Origin: CAVQBC01 sp963710665
GTDB taxonomy: Bacteria; Actinomycetota; Thermoleophilia; Solirubrobacterales; Solirubrobacteraceae
Length of the DNA: 64,000 nt
Direction: 5' to 3'
Assembly (NCBI GenBank): GCA_963710665.1
Contig: CAVQBC010000003.1
Span: forward strand, 1,178,001 to 1,242,000
Shown: positions 18,793-27,940 of the stretch, in pieces
Numbering within the stretch: the first letter of the stretch is position 1
Layout: each line of letters opens with the position of its first letter
Notes under the pieces: model-generated
Seen by the model: the letters and a program-made list of their open reading frames with translations, nothing else
What the model was told of the DNA's origin: nothing
Database searches by the model: none
Translations under genes and position numbers: made by a program

Positions 18793-19758
18793 ATGTCCCG
18801 CGTCGCGCTCTCCCGGCTGTCGCTGGGCTGCGCGCCGCTCGGCAACCTCTACCGCCCCACGAGCGACGCCGACGCGCGCGGGGCGGTCGAGGCGGCCTGG
18901 GACGCCGGGGTGCGCTACTTCGACACCGCCCCGCACTACGGCCTCGGGCTCTCCGAGCGCCGGCTCGGCGCGGCGCTGCGGGACCGCCCGCGCGACGCGT
19001 TCGCGGTCTCCACCAAGGTCGGCCGCCGGCTCGAGCCCGTGGCGGACGGCCGGCGCCCGGACGACGAGGGCTACGCGGTGGCGCCCACGCATCGCCGGGT
19101 GTGGGACTTCACCCGCGACGGCGTCCTGCGCTCGCTCGAGTCGAGCCTCGAGCGGCTCGGCCTCGACCGCGTCGACGTCCTCTTCGCCCACGACCCCGAC
19201 GACCACTACACGGAGGTCCTCGACGGCGCCTACCCGGCGCTCGAGGAGCTGCGCGCGCAGGGCGTCGTGCGCTCGATCGGCGCCGGGATGAACCAGGCCG
19301 GGATGCTGGCGGACTTCGTGCGCCATACCGACATGGATCTGCTGATGCTCGCCGGGCGCTACACGCTGCTCGAGCAGGGCGCGCTCGACGACCTGCTGCC
19401 GCTGTGCGAGCGGCGCGGCGTGCGGGTCGTCGCGGCGGGGGTGTTCAACAGCGGCCTGCTGGCCCGCGACGTCCCGCCCGACGACGCGCACTACGACTAC
19501 GCCGCGGCGCCGGGCGAGCTCGTGGCGCGGGCGCGGCGGATCGCCGCGGTGTGCGGCCGCCACGGCGTGACGCTCCCGGCGGCGGCCCTCGCCTTCCCGC
19601 TCGCCCACCCGGCCGTGGCCAGCGTGTGCGTGGGCGCGCGCTCGGCGGCGCAGGTCGAGCGCAACGCCGCGCTCTTCGCGGCGCGCATCCCCGCCGGCCT
19701 GTGGGCGGAGCTGCGCGCCGAGGGCCTGCTGCGCGAGGACGCGCCCGCGCCGGCCTGA
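18793..19758 (+). CDS. Aldo/keto reductase, probable L-fucose (D-threo-aldose) 1-dehydrogenase
   Basis: A 321-residue TIM-barrel AKR starting at ATG 18793, 5 nt after the binding-protein stop. The catalytic set is visible: Asp and Tyr in YFDTAPHYGLGLSERRLG, Lys in STKVGR and His in FAHDPDD. The sequence is of the D-threo-aldose 1-dehydrogenase/pyridoxal 4-dehydrogenase branch, which oxidises L-fucose to L-fucono-1,5-lactone with NAD(P). It supplies the substrate for the lactonase at 13606, so it is the first pathway step. It ends the importer operon. Confidence 0.85.
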   Translation: MSRVALSRLSLGCAPLGNLYRPTSDADARGAVEAAWDAGVRYFDTAPHYGLGLSERRLGAALRDRPRDAFAVSTKVGRRLEPVADGRRPDDEGYAVAPTHRRVWDFTRDGVLRSLESSLERLGLDRVDVLFAHDPDDHYTEVLDGAYPALEELRAQGVVRSIGAGMNQAGMLADFVRHTDMDLLMLAGRYTLLEQGALDDLLPLCERRGVRVVAAGVFNSGLLARDVPPDDAHYDYAAAPGELVARARRIAAVCGRHGVTLPAAALAFPLAHPAVASVCVGARSAAQVERNAALFAARIPAGLWAELRAEGLLREDAPAPA

Positions 19759-19773
19759 GCCGGATCGTCAGGC
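19753..19773. terminator. Short hairpin spanning both convergent stop codons
   Basis: GCCTGA (19753-19758) and TCAGGC (19768-19773) form a 6-bp stem with a 9-nt loop. Each arm includes one stop codon of the convergent genes. No T-run is present, so it is at best a weak bidirectional terminator. Confidence 0.35.
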
Positions 19774-20736
19774 GAGCGCGGCCCGCAGGCGGTCCTCGCG
19801 CTCGCGGCGCTCGTGGCGCGCGGCCAGCGCGGCGTCGAGGTCCACCGCGACGAAGCGCGTCGTCGAGCCCGGCGCCGACTGCCCGACGGTGTCCATGTCG
19901 GCGCTGATGACCGTCGCGATCATCGCGTAGCCGCCGCCGGAGACCGCGTCGCGGTGCAGGATGATCGGCTCGACGCCGCCCGGCACCTGGATCGAGCCGA
20001 TCGGGTACGGGGCGTCGACGATGTTCGACGGGTCGCTGCCCGCGCCGAAGGGCTGCTCGCGCTTGACCATGTCGAGCTGCTCGCCCTTGTAGCGGAAGCC
20101 GACGCGGTCCGCGACCGGCGTGAGCGTCCAGGTCGTCTCGAGGAACGTCCGTCGGCCGTCGTCGGTGAGCAGGTGGTCGTAGAGCCCCATCACGACGCGG
20201 ACCTCCACCTCGTTGGGCAGCGCCGGGCGGACGTCCTCGGGGGCCGAGCGCCCCGCGGTCCCGTCCGCGCCCGCGCCGACCGCGAGCTCGTCGCCCGCCT
20301 GCAGCGGGCGGCCCTCCAGGCCGCCGAGCGCGCCGAGGGCGTAGGTGGAGCGGCTGCCGAGGGCCTCCGGCACGTCGATCCCGCCCGCCACCGCGATGTA
20401 GGCGCGCGCGCCGCCCTTGAGGTGGCCGAACGTGAGGATGTCGCCCGCCTCGACGGCGAACGACGTCCAGCCGGGCTGCGCCTCGCCGTTGACCCGCGGC
20501 TCGAGCTCCGCGCCGGTCACCGCCACGACGGACGGCTCGGTGAAGCGCAGCTCGGGCCCCATGTAGGCGCACTCGAGCGCCGCCGCGCCCTCGGGATTGC
20601 CGACGAGCAGGTTCGCGGCGACCAGCGAGAACTGGTCCAGCGCGCCGGACGGCGGCACGCCGACGTGGTAGTAGCCCTCGCGGCCGCGGTCCTGGACGGT
20701 GGTCGAGAGACCGGGCTTGGTCACCTCAATCGGCAT
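19768..20736 (-). CDS. pxpC: PxpC/KipA-type carboxyltransferase subunit (5-oxoprolinase subunit C family)
   Basis: A 322-residue protein when started at ATG 20736, which overlaps the pxpB end by 11 nt. A longer in-frame start at 20769 would lie wholly inside pxpB. Landmarks: IEVTKPGLSTTVQDRGREGY, HVGVPPSGALDQFSLVAANL, FGHLKGGARAYIAVAGGID and PIILHRDAVSGGGYAMIATV. KipA-like proteins pair with KipI-like PxpB. PxpABC hydrolyses 5-oxoproline to glutamate with ATP, and the same folds form the carboxyltransferase of urea carboxylase. The presence of biotin carboxylase and BCCP genes here makes a carboxylating version possible. Confidence 0.88.
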   Translation of the reverse strand: MPIEVTKPGLSTTVQDRGREGYYHVGVPPSGALDQFSLVAANLLVGNPEGAAALECAYMGPELRFTEPSVVAVTGAELEPRVNGEAQPGWTSFAVEAGDILTFGHLKGGARAYIAVAGGIDVPEALGSRSTYALGALGGLEGRPLQAGDELAVGAGADGTAGRSAPEDVRPALPNEVEVRVVMGLYDHLLTDDGRRTFLETTWTLTPVADRVGFRYKGEQLDMVKREQPFGAGSDPSNIVDAPYPIGSIQVPGGVEPIILHRDAVSGGGYAMIATVISADMDTVGQSAPGSTTRFVAVDLDAALAARHERREREDRLRAALA

Positions 20737-21622
20737 GGAGGGCCTCCAGCAGCCGGCGGTTGTAGGCATCGGGGTCGGCGGTGAACTCCTCGAGGTTGAA
20801 CGTCACCGGCCGCTGGCGGATCGAGATCTCGCCCTTCTCGACGCCCGCGCGCAGCTCGTCGTAGCGCTCGCGGTCGATCGGCTCGAACTTGACGATGTCC
20901 CCCGGCTCGAAGAAGCACACGAACTCCTTGAAGTCCGGCAGCTTCTGGACGGGGTCGTAGATGGTCGAGGGCGTGATCCCGAACATCTGGTAGCCGCCCG
21001 CGCCGCGCACCGAGTAGATGCAGCCGAAGCAGCCGCCGTGGCCGACGGTGAGCGGCGGCGTGTCCGTGCGGGGGCGGATGTACTTGGGCACCTCGAGCTG
21101 GCGGTCGCGCGGGACCATCTGGTACAGGAACGGCAGCCCGGCCACGAAGCCGACCATCGAGGCCATCCACGGCGCGCTCGCGTGCGCGTCGATGAAGCCC
21201 TGCACGTCGTCGAAGCCGTTGATGCGCGCCGCGTACTCCAGGTCCGTGCCGTCGGGGTCCTGGTGGTTGTCGCGGAAGCGCATCAGCGTCTCGTGCGTCC
21301 ACGGGTCGTTGTAGAGGACGGGGATCTCGACGATGCGCGTCTCGAGCTCGAAGTCGTGCGCGTCGCCGACCTCCGCCTCGATCTCGCGCAGCAGGGCGTC
21401 GAGGCGGTCGGGCGCGATCGCGTCGGGATCGAAGCGCACCTGCAGCGACGCGTTGGCGGGGCAGATGTCGATCACGCCCTCTGGCCGGCGCTCGCGCAGC
21501 GCCGAGACGATGGCCATGGAGCGGAAGTAGGCCTGCAGGCTCATCTCCTCGTCGAGCTCCACGAACAGGTGCTCGTCGGCGCCCCAGCTGTGGCGGGCGC
21601 CCGTGCCGTCGGCAGTGGTCAT
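20726..21622 (-). CDS. pxpB: PxpB/KipI-type subunit (allophanate hydrolase subunit 1 family)
   Basis: A 298-residue protein from ATG 21622, overlapping the accC end by 4 nt. It is longer at the N-terminus than typical KipI (about 240). The core is clear: SLQVRFDP, the LYNDPWTHETLM segment, then FVAGLPFLYQMVPRDRQLEV, PRTDTPPLTVGHGGCFGCIY and FGITPSTIYDP. It forms a complex with PxpC. It sits third in the accB-accC-pxpB-pxpC run. Confidence 0.88.
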   Translation of the reverse strand: MTTADGTGARHSWGADEHLFVELDEEMSLQAYFRSMAIVSALRERRPEGVIDICPANASLQVRFDPDAIAPDRLDALLREIEAEVGDAHDFELETRIVEIPVLYNDPWTHETLMRFRDNHQDPDGTDLEYAARINGFDDVQGFIDAHASAPWMASMVGFVAGLPFLYQMVPRDRQLEVPKYIRPRTDTPPLTVGHGGCFGCIYSVRGAGGYQMFGITPSTIYDPVQKLPDFKEFVCFFEPGDIVKFEPIDRERYDELRAGVEKGEISIRQRPVTFNLEEFTADPDAYNRRLLEALHAD

Positions 21623-22984
21623 GCTCCCGTGCTCCGCGTCGTGGTGTCCTCGAGCCAGCGCTCGAGCGTGCCCGTGTCGAACGTGCCGTCCCCGAACCAG
21701 TCCTCGTCGAGCAGCGTGGCGAGCAGCGGCGCGGTGGTCTTCACGCCCTCCACCTCGAGCTCTGAGAGCGCCCGCCGCGCCCGCGCGAGTGCGGTGTCGC
21801 GGTCGTCGGCCCACACGATCACCTTGCCCAGCAGCGAGTCGTAGAACGGCGCGACCTCGCCGCCGGGCTCCATCCAGGTGTCCACGCGCACCCACGGGCC
21901 GGCGGGCAGGACCACGCGGTCGAGCGGCCCGGGGCTCGGCATGAACTTGTTGGCGGGATCCTCGGCGTTGATGCGCAGCTCGAGCGCGCAGCCGCGCGGC
22001 ACGACGTCCGCCTGGCGCGGGCGCAGCGGCTCGCCGGCGGCGATCCGCAGCTGCTCGGCGACGAGGTCGACGCCGGTGACGAGCTCGGTCACCGGGTGCT
22101 CGACCTGGATGCGCGTGTTCATCTCGATGAAGAAGAACTCGCCGCTCTCGGCATCGACGAGGAACTCCACGGTGCCCGCGCTGCGGTAGCCGATCGCGTC
22201 GCACAGCGCGACGGCCGCCTCGTGGAGGCCGCTGCGCACCGCGTCGGAGAGCCCGGGCGCGGGCGACTCCTCGACCACCTTCTGGCGGCGGCGCTGGAGC
22301 GAGCACTCGCGCTCGTAGAGGTGGATCGCGTGCTCGCCGTCGCCGAGGACCTGCACCTCGACGTGGCGCGCGGGGGTGACGAAGCGCTCGACGTAGACGC
22401 GCGCGTCGTCGAACGCGCTCGCGGCCTCGCCGGCCGCGGTCTTGTAGTTCGCGTGCACCGCGTCCGCGTCGTGCACGATGCGGATCCCGCGCCCGCCCCC
22501 GCCGCCGGCCGCCTTGAGCGCGACCGGATAGCCGATCTCGTCCGCCACGGCCGCCGCCTCGTCGGCGTCCGCGACCGCGCCGTCGCTGCCCGGGATCGTC
22601 GGCACGCCCGCGTCCTCGCGCCGCCTCGCGGGCCCGCGCCTTGTCGCCCATGAGCGCGATGTGCTCGGGCTTGGGGCCGATGAAGCGCAGGCCGGCGTCC
22701 TCGACCGCGGCGGCGAACTCGGCACGCTCGGCGAGGAACCCGTAGCCGGGGTGGACGCCCTCCGCGCCGGAGGACCGCGCGGCCTCGACGATCGCCCCGA
22801 TGTCGAGGTAGGACTTGCCGGCGGGCGGCGGCCCGATCGGCACCGCCTGGTCCGCCATCCGCACGTGGGGCGCCTCGGTGTCGGCCTCGCTGTACACCGC
22901 CACCGCCTCGAGCCCGAGGTCGCGGGCGGCACGGATGATGCGGACCGCGATCTCCCCGCGGTTCGCGACCAGCACCCGCCTCAT
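21619..22984 (-). CDS. accC: Biotin carboxylase subunit (AccC-like), one frameshift
   Basis: About 454 codons, the normal length. The first part from ATG 22984 reads RRVLVANRGEIAVRIIRAAR and continues to GDKARAREAAR, then the frame breaks near 22622, where a CG pair seems lost from a CGCGCG tract. The rest, in the next frame, holds ALKAAGGGGGRGIRIV (ATP grasp loop), HVEVQVLGDGEHAIHLYERE, FIEMNTRIQVEHPVTE and ELRINAEDP. It carboxylates biotin on the BCCP encoded just upstream (ATGA overlap). Without the frameshift it would be a normal enzyme. Confidence 0.85.
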
Positions 22985-23229
22985 GCGCCGTCGTCGAGCA
23001 CGGCGACGGGCTGCCCGGCGTTCACCGAGTCCTCGTTCTCGACGAGGAACTCCGCCAGCGTGCCGCCCGTCTCGGCCTCGACCGCCTGGAAGTTCTTCAT
23101 GATCTCCACGAGGCCGATCGTCTCCCCGGCCTCGACCGTGTCGCCCTCGGTCTTGAACGGGTCGCTGTCGGGGTCCGGGCGGCGGTAGAACGTCCCCGGG
23201 ACGGGAGTCACGATCTCGTGCCTGGCCAT
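22981..23229 (-). CDS. accB: Biotin carboxyl carrier protein, short form
   Basis: An 82-residue single-domain biotinyl carrier, about half the length of fatty-acid-type AccB. It opens with IVTPVPGTFYRRPDPDSDPF. The biotinylation loop is GLVEIMKNFQAV with the target Lys at residue 45. The usual AMKM is replaced by IMKN, as in carriers linked to PxpBC-like systems rather than to fatty-acid synthesis. It lies between pxpA and accC, overlapping the latter by 4 nt. Confidence 0.85.
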   Translation of the reverse strand: MARHEIVTPVPGTFYRRPDPDSDPFKTEGDTVEAGETIGLVEIMKNFQAVEAETGGTLAEFLVENEDSVNAGQPVAVLDDGA

Positions 23230-23236
23230 GGGCTCC

Positions 23237-23975
23237 TCACTGTGGTCGGGACGGCGCGGCGCTGCGCAGGGCGTCGTTGACGGCGCGGGCCAGCTCCGGC
23301 GCGCCGGGGGTGTCGGAGTGGATGCAGACGCGTGTCCGCGCGCATCGGGATCTCGCGGCCCGAACGCGCCACCGCGACGCCGTCGGCGAGCACGCGCTCC
23401 ACGCGCTCGCGCACCTGGCCGGCGTCGTAGGCGGCGTGCTTGCGCGTGATGATCAGCGAGCCGTCGTCGTCGTAGTCGAGGTCGACGTAGTACTCGGCGA
23501 CGAACCCGATCCCGCGGCCGGCGTAGACCGCCTCGTGCTGCGTGCCCGCCATCCCGAGCACGGGGACGCCGAGGATCTCGGCGGCGTCGGCGATCGCGTT
23601 CGCGGTGGCCTCGTCCCGCGCCGCCCGGCCGTAGAGGGCGCCGTGGGGCTTGAGGTGCGACAGCGGCATGTCCTGCTCGTCGAGGAACGCCTTCAGCGCG
23701 CCCGCCTGGTAGAGGATGCACGCCGTCAGCTCCTCGGCGCCCATCTCCATCGCCCGCCGGCCGAACCCCTGGAGGTCTGGGTAGGAGGGATGGGCGCCGA
23801 CCTGCACGCCCTCGGCCTTCGCCGCCGCGACGGTGGCACGCATCACCATCGGGTCGCCCGCGTGGTAGCCGCACGCGACGTTGGCCATCGAGATGAGCGG
23901 CATCAGCGCCTCGTCGTCGCCGAGGCTCCACAGCCCGAAGGCCTCGCCCATGTCGCAGTTGACGGTGACGGTCAC
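23237..23975 (-). CDS. pxpA: PxpA (LamB/YcsF family), frameshift near the C-terminus
   Basis: GTG start at 23975 overlaps the permease stop by 4 nt. Family landmarks: VTVNCDMGEAFGLW, MPLISMANVACGYHAGDP, VQVGAHPSYPDLQGFGRR, LSHLKPHGALY and ADAAEILGVPVLGMAGT. Near 23333 one extra base disrupts the expected C-terminus; removing it gives VCIHSDTPGAPELARAVNDA and a TGA at 23237. PxpA is the hydrolytic subunit of 5-oxoprolinase. It is followed by accB after a 7-nt gap. Length (245 residues after correction) is normal. Confidence 0.85.
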
Positions 23976-25626
23976 GGATTCGCCCTGCCCGCCGTGACCG
24001 CGGCCGGCGCCGCCTCCGCGGCGTCGCGCGCCTCGTGGCGCGCGGCCGCGTAGAAGTGGGCGCCCGTCGCGCAGGCCGCGCAGATCGCCTCGTGGCTGGC
24101 GGTCGGGTCGCGGTCCATCTCCTGCGCGACGTAGGACTTGTCGCAGCGGTGGCAGCGCACGCGCGATCTCCCAGGGGTCCTCGACCTCGTCGAGCGGGTC
24201 GTACGGCCGGGTCATGGCGAACCAGTGGGGCTGCGCAGCCATCGTGGCAAGGGTGTATACCCCGAACGCGATCGCGAAGGTCAGCGGGAGGCCCCACGTT
24301 TCGAAGAACTGGCTCTCGACCGTGTCGGTGATCTTCAGCAGGACGCCGACCGCGGTGGCCGAGACCCACGCCGCGATCCCGCCGGGATTGAAGGTCGGGA
24401 TGCGGCCGGGGCGGAACTCCATCTGGTCCAGCCGCGCGTCGCGGCGGCGCAGGTACGCGACGTGCCCGAGCGCGACGCCGACCCACGCGACGATCGCGAT
24501 GCCCTGGTAGTTCAGCGCGTCGAGCACGTAGCCGAAGATGTTCGTGAGCATCAGCAGGTAGCCGGCCACGCACGCGGCGACGACCCAGAACGGTGCGCGG
24601 CAGCGTGAGGCGGAGCACGCGCGAGAAGAAGCTCTGCAGGTTGGTCGACGCCAGGTACAGGTTGACCGTGTTGATGCGCATCTGGGTGATGGCGATCAGC
24701 AGCACGCCGAGCAGGCCGGTGAGCCCGACGATCTGCACCGGCAGCGCGCTCTCCTGGCCCGCGAGCTCCTCGAAGGAGATGCCGAAGGTCGAGACGAGCA
24801 GGATCCCGACGAGCCCGTTGAGCAGGAACGTCAGCAGGTAGTAGAGCCAGCCGAACGTGACGGTGGTGTGGTAGCGGTCGTCCTCGGGCCGGCTCAGCCG
24901 GGCGAAGTCCATCGTGAACATCATCAGGATCCACACGCCCATGTAGGCGGTGAAGGCCTGCAGCCACGGGAGCGTCGTGCCGGGCGCGGCCTCGGCGTCG
25001 GGCAGGAAGCCGTGGTAGCCCTCGGCTGGACAGCGCCCACACGATCACGGCGACGAGCGCGATCACGTAGAAGGGCAGCAGGAAGCCGTTGAGGCGGTCG
25101 AGCCACGTCCGGACGCCGCGCCACACCAGCGGCGCGGTGGCGCCGATCACGATCGCGTACCAGAGGTTGATCGGGCCGCCCGACGAAGGTCTGCGCCGCC
25201 ACCGCGATCACCGACCCCTCGAAGACGAGGTAGTAGATGGCGGTCGCCGCGAAGATCAGCGTCGCGATCGCCGCGCCGACGAAGCCGAACATGCTGCGCG
25301 AGAACAGCGCGACCGTGAGCCCGCTCGTCGCGGCCACGCGGAGTGATCACGGTGTTGACGAGCGAGTACGCCACGACCGTCAGCACGATGCCGATCAGCG
25401 CGTTGACCGTGCCGTAGGCCAGCGCGATGAAGGCCGCGAAGTACATGTAGAAGAACGCGGTCGCGACCGCCTACCAGGCCATCGTGAGCTTGCCGCGGTC
25501 CATCCGCCACGTCCGTGGCACCACGTGCAGCGAGTAGTCCTCCGTCGCGGCCTCCTCCAGGACGCGCGGATCGTCCTCTCGGGTCACCTGCAGGGGCGGC
25601 AACTGCCCGGCGGTCTCTACGGCCAC
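23972..25626 (-). pseudogene. NCS1-type (cytosine/purine) permease with a C-terminal CxxC tail; nonsense codon and five indels
   Basis: GTG 25626 follows a strong GGAGGAGGAGGG site. The N-terminus (EDYSLHVVPRTWRMDRGKLT, then MAW) runs into TAG at 25471-25473, exactly where a second Trp is expected before AVATAFFYMYFAAF. Membrane segments then continue through frame changes near 25337, 25170, 25025, 24590 and 24165. They include LSRPEDDRYHTTVTFGWLYY, ITQMRINTVNLYLASTNLQS and PGRIPTFNPGGIAAWVSATA. The end is cytoplasmic and zinc-ribbon-like: CHRCDKSY and ICAACATG. Were it intact, it would import the substrate of the PxpABC/carboxylase cluster. Several indels add one base in CG-rich tracts, so sequencing error is as plausible as decay. 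Confidence 0.75.
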
Positions 25627-25655
25627 GAGCCCTCCCTCCTCCTCCTGACGGGACG

Positions 25656-25676
25656 GAGATCTCGTACCCGGATCTC
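25656..25676. promoter_or_regulatory. Perfect palindrome between the permease and GntR genes
   Basis: GAGATC (25656-25661) and GATCTC (25671-25676) are separated by 9 nt, midway between divergent starts at 25626 and 25727. Spacing and symmetry fit an operator for the FCD regulator encoded rightward. The right flank CGGATCTCT recurs at 11472-11480 near the fucose promoter. Confidence 0.5.
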
Positions 25677-25726
25677 TTAATGTCAAGCCTTTGGCGTCCG
25701 GCCGGTGCGGCGCTAGAGTCGCGCTC

Positions 25727-26575
25727 GTGCCGCCGGACGACCCGCCCAGCGAGCCGTTCCTGCCCCGCCCGATCACGACCACGAGCGCGGCGCAGCAGAT
25801 CGCCGAGCAGATCCGGGCGGGCATCCTGCGCGGCCAGCTCCCGCCCGGTCACCGCCTGCCGTCGGAGTCCGACCTCGCGGCGGAGTACGCGGTCAGCCGG
25901 GGCACGATCCGCGAGACGATGAAGCTGCTGTCCGCGACCCAGCTCGTGGAGGCCACGCGCGGCGCCGGCGGCGGGACCTTCGTTCGCCTGCCCGAGCCCG
26001 ACAGCGCCGCCGCGGCGATGAGCGACACGCTGTCGCTGTGGTTCAACGCCGGCAGCACGTCGCTCGGCGAGGTCAACGCCGCACGCGAGTGGATCGAGCG
26101 GGGCTGCCTGAAGATGGCCGTGCGCAACGCGCAGGACGACGATCTCGCCGCCATCCGGGATGCCGTCGAGGCGATGGAGGCTCCGGGCATCGGCATGGAC
26201 GACATGCTCGCCCTCGACATCGACTTCCACGTCGCGATCAGCCGCGCGGCCCACAACGCGGTGCTCGAGCTGGCGATGAACGCCGTCCACCTCGTCCGCC
26301 CCTACTCGAACACGATGCTCGTCCCGCTCCTGCGCATCGCGACGATCGCCGAGCAGCACCGGGCCATCTACGAGGCGATCAGCGCCCGCGACGAGGCCGC
26401 CGCCGAGCGGGCGTTCGAGGCCCACATGGCGCACCTCGGCGATGTGCTCGAGCAGGCGCTCGCCGATCAGCGGGCGGAGGACGTCAGCCTCGGCACGCTC
26501 ACGAGCGAGGCGCACCCGGAGGTGGAGCGCATCCGCTCGCGGGTCGTGTCGCGCTCCAGGCCGGCGCCGCGCTAG
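25727..26575 (+). CDS. FCD-family GntR regulator, probable regulator of the pxp/carboxylase cluster
   Basis: A 282-residue protein if started at GTG 25727; an in-frame TTG at 25691 is less likely. Winged helix at ~15-75 (GQLPPGHRLPSESDLAAEYA, SRGTIRETMKLLSATQLVEA). FCD domain with metal ligands in LDIDFHVAISRAAHN and the EQHRAIYEAISARD and FEAHMAHLGDVL helices. It is divergent from the permease-pxpA-accB-accC-pxpB-pxpC operon, whose promoter lies in the same gap, so it is the obvious local regulator. Its TAG stop overlaps the bioF stop on the other strand in a CTAG. Confidence 0.87.
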   Translation: MPPDDPPSEPFLPRPITTTSAAQQIAEQIRAGILRGQLPPGHRLPSESDLAAEYAVSRGTIRETMKLLSATQLVEATRGAGGGTFVRLPEPDSAAAAMSDTLSLWFNAGSTSLGEVNAAREWIERGCLKMAVRNAQDDDLAAIRDAVEAMEAPGIGMDDMLALDIDFHVAISRAAHNAVLELAMNAVHLVRPYSNTMLVPLLRIATIAEQHRAIYEAISARDEAAAERAFEAHMAHLGDVLEQALADQRAEDVSLGTLTSEAHPEVERIRSRVVSRSRPAPR

Positions 26576-27746
26576 GCCACGCCCGCGAGCTCCAGCTCGC
26601 GCGCCGCCGCCGCGAAGGCGTCCGCCGCCTCGCGCAGGTCGTCCTCGGAGTGCGCCGCGGTCGAGACGATCCGCAGCCGCGAGCTGCCCTCGGGCACGGT
26701 CGGCGGGCGGATCGCCTGGGCGAAGGCGCCGCGTCGCAGCGACGCCTCGCACAGGGCGGTCGCCGCCTCGGGCGCGCCGGCGACGAGCGGGACGATCGGC
26801 ATGGCGCCGGGCTCGACCGCGAAGCCGTGCCCGGCGAGCTCGGCGCGCAGCACGCGAGCGTTGCCCTGCGCGCGGGCGACGAGCCCGGGCTCGGAGCGCA
26901 GCAGGCGCAGCGCCTCGAGCGCGGCGCCGACCGCAGGCGGCGGCAGCGCGGTCGAGAAGATCAGCGTGCGCGCGCGGTTGACGAGGAAGTCGGCGATGCG
27001 TCGCGTCGCAGCACACGAAGGCGCCGTAGGAGCCGAGCGCCTTGCCGAGCGTCCCGACCACGACGTCGACCTCGCGCTCGAGGCCCAGCGCGGCGACGAG
27101 GCCGCGGCCGCCCGGCCCGACGACGCCAGTGGCGTGCGCCTCGTCGACCACCACGCGGGCCCCGTGGCGGCGGGCGAGCGCGACGATGCCCTCCAGCGGC
27201 GCGAGGTCGCCGTCCATGGAGAACACCGCGTCGGTCGCGATCACGGCACGGCCGTGCGGCGCGCGCGCCAGCGCGGCCTCGAGCGCCCCGAGGTCGGCGT
27301 GGGGGTAGACCACGGTCTCCGCGCGCGCGAGCCGGCAGCCGTCGACGATCGAGGCGTGGTTGAGCGCGTCGGAGAGCACGACGTCCCCGCGTCCGGCGAG
27401 GGCCGCGATCACGCCGGTGTTGGCGAGGAAGCCCGAGCCGAACAGCAGGCACGCCTCGCTGCCCTTGAAGGCCGCGAGCTCCTCCTCGAGGCGCGCGTGC
27501 AGCGCGGTGTGCCCCGAGACGAGCGGCGAGGCCCCCGCGCCCGGCGCCCCAGCGCTCGGCCGCCCGCGCGGCGGCGGCGCGCAGGTCCGGGTGCCCGGCG
27601 AGCCCCAGGTAGTCGTTCGAGCACAGCAGCAGGACCTCGCGCCCGTCGAGCGCCACCCGCGGGCCCGCCGCGCTGTCGATCACCCGCAGCTGCCGGAACA
27701 GCCCCGCGGCGCGCACCTCCTCGAGGACCTGCTCGACGTCGGTCAT
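26572..27746 (-). CDS. bioF: 8-amino-7-oxononanoate synthase, two frameshifts
   Basis: Joins pimeloyl thioester and L-alanine to make KAPA, the first dedicated biotin-ring step. ATG 27746 overlaps the bsaP stop (ATGA). Segments across three frames are all recognisable: LLLCSNDYLGLAGHPDLRAA; then LLFGSGFLANTGVIAALAGR, SDALNHASIVDGCRLA, VVVDEAHATGVVGPGGRG and VGTLGKALGSYGAFV with the PLP lysine; then AIRPPTVPEGSSRLRIV. Frame breaks lie near 27545 (one extra G in a GGG run) and near 27003. Total length of about 390 codons is normal. If the breaks are real the pathway would lack its synthase; if errors, the operon is complete. Confidence 0.85.
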
Positions 27747-27940
27747 CGCGGCGGCAGCGGGCCGCAGCGCACGCACTCCGCCGCGTAGCCCAGCGGCAGC
27801 ACCTGTACGCGTAGGCGCCGCCCGCACTGCGTGCAGTAGCGGGGCGGGTCGGTCGCGGCCCGGCGCGCGCGGCACGCCGCGTGGTCGCCCTCGTCGCGCG
27901 GGCGGCCGCAGGCGTCGCAGTGCAGGACCGCGGTGCTCAC
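27743..27940 (-). CDS. bsaP: Biotin synthase auxiliary protein (BsaP-like), small Cys-rich
   Basis: A 65-residue protein from GTG 27940 with seven cysteines in a ribbon-like layout: C8-x2-C11, C23, C36-x2-C39 and C56-x2-C59. The core PPRYCTQCGRRLRVQVLPLG followed by AECVRCG matches what I recall of the actinobacterial family shown in mycobacteria to be needed for BioB activity. It sits between bioB and bioF with 4-nt overlaps on both sides, so it is made in step with BioB. The name rests on context and memory of the family rather than on a search. Confidence 0.72.
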   Translation of the reverse strand: MSTAVLHCDACGRPRDEGDHAACRARRAATDPPRYCTQCGRRLRVQVLPLGYAAECVRCGPLPPR

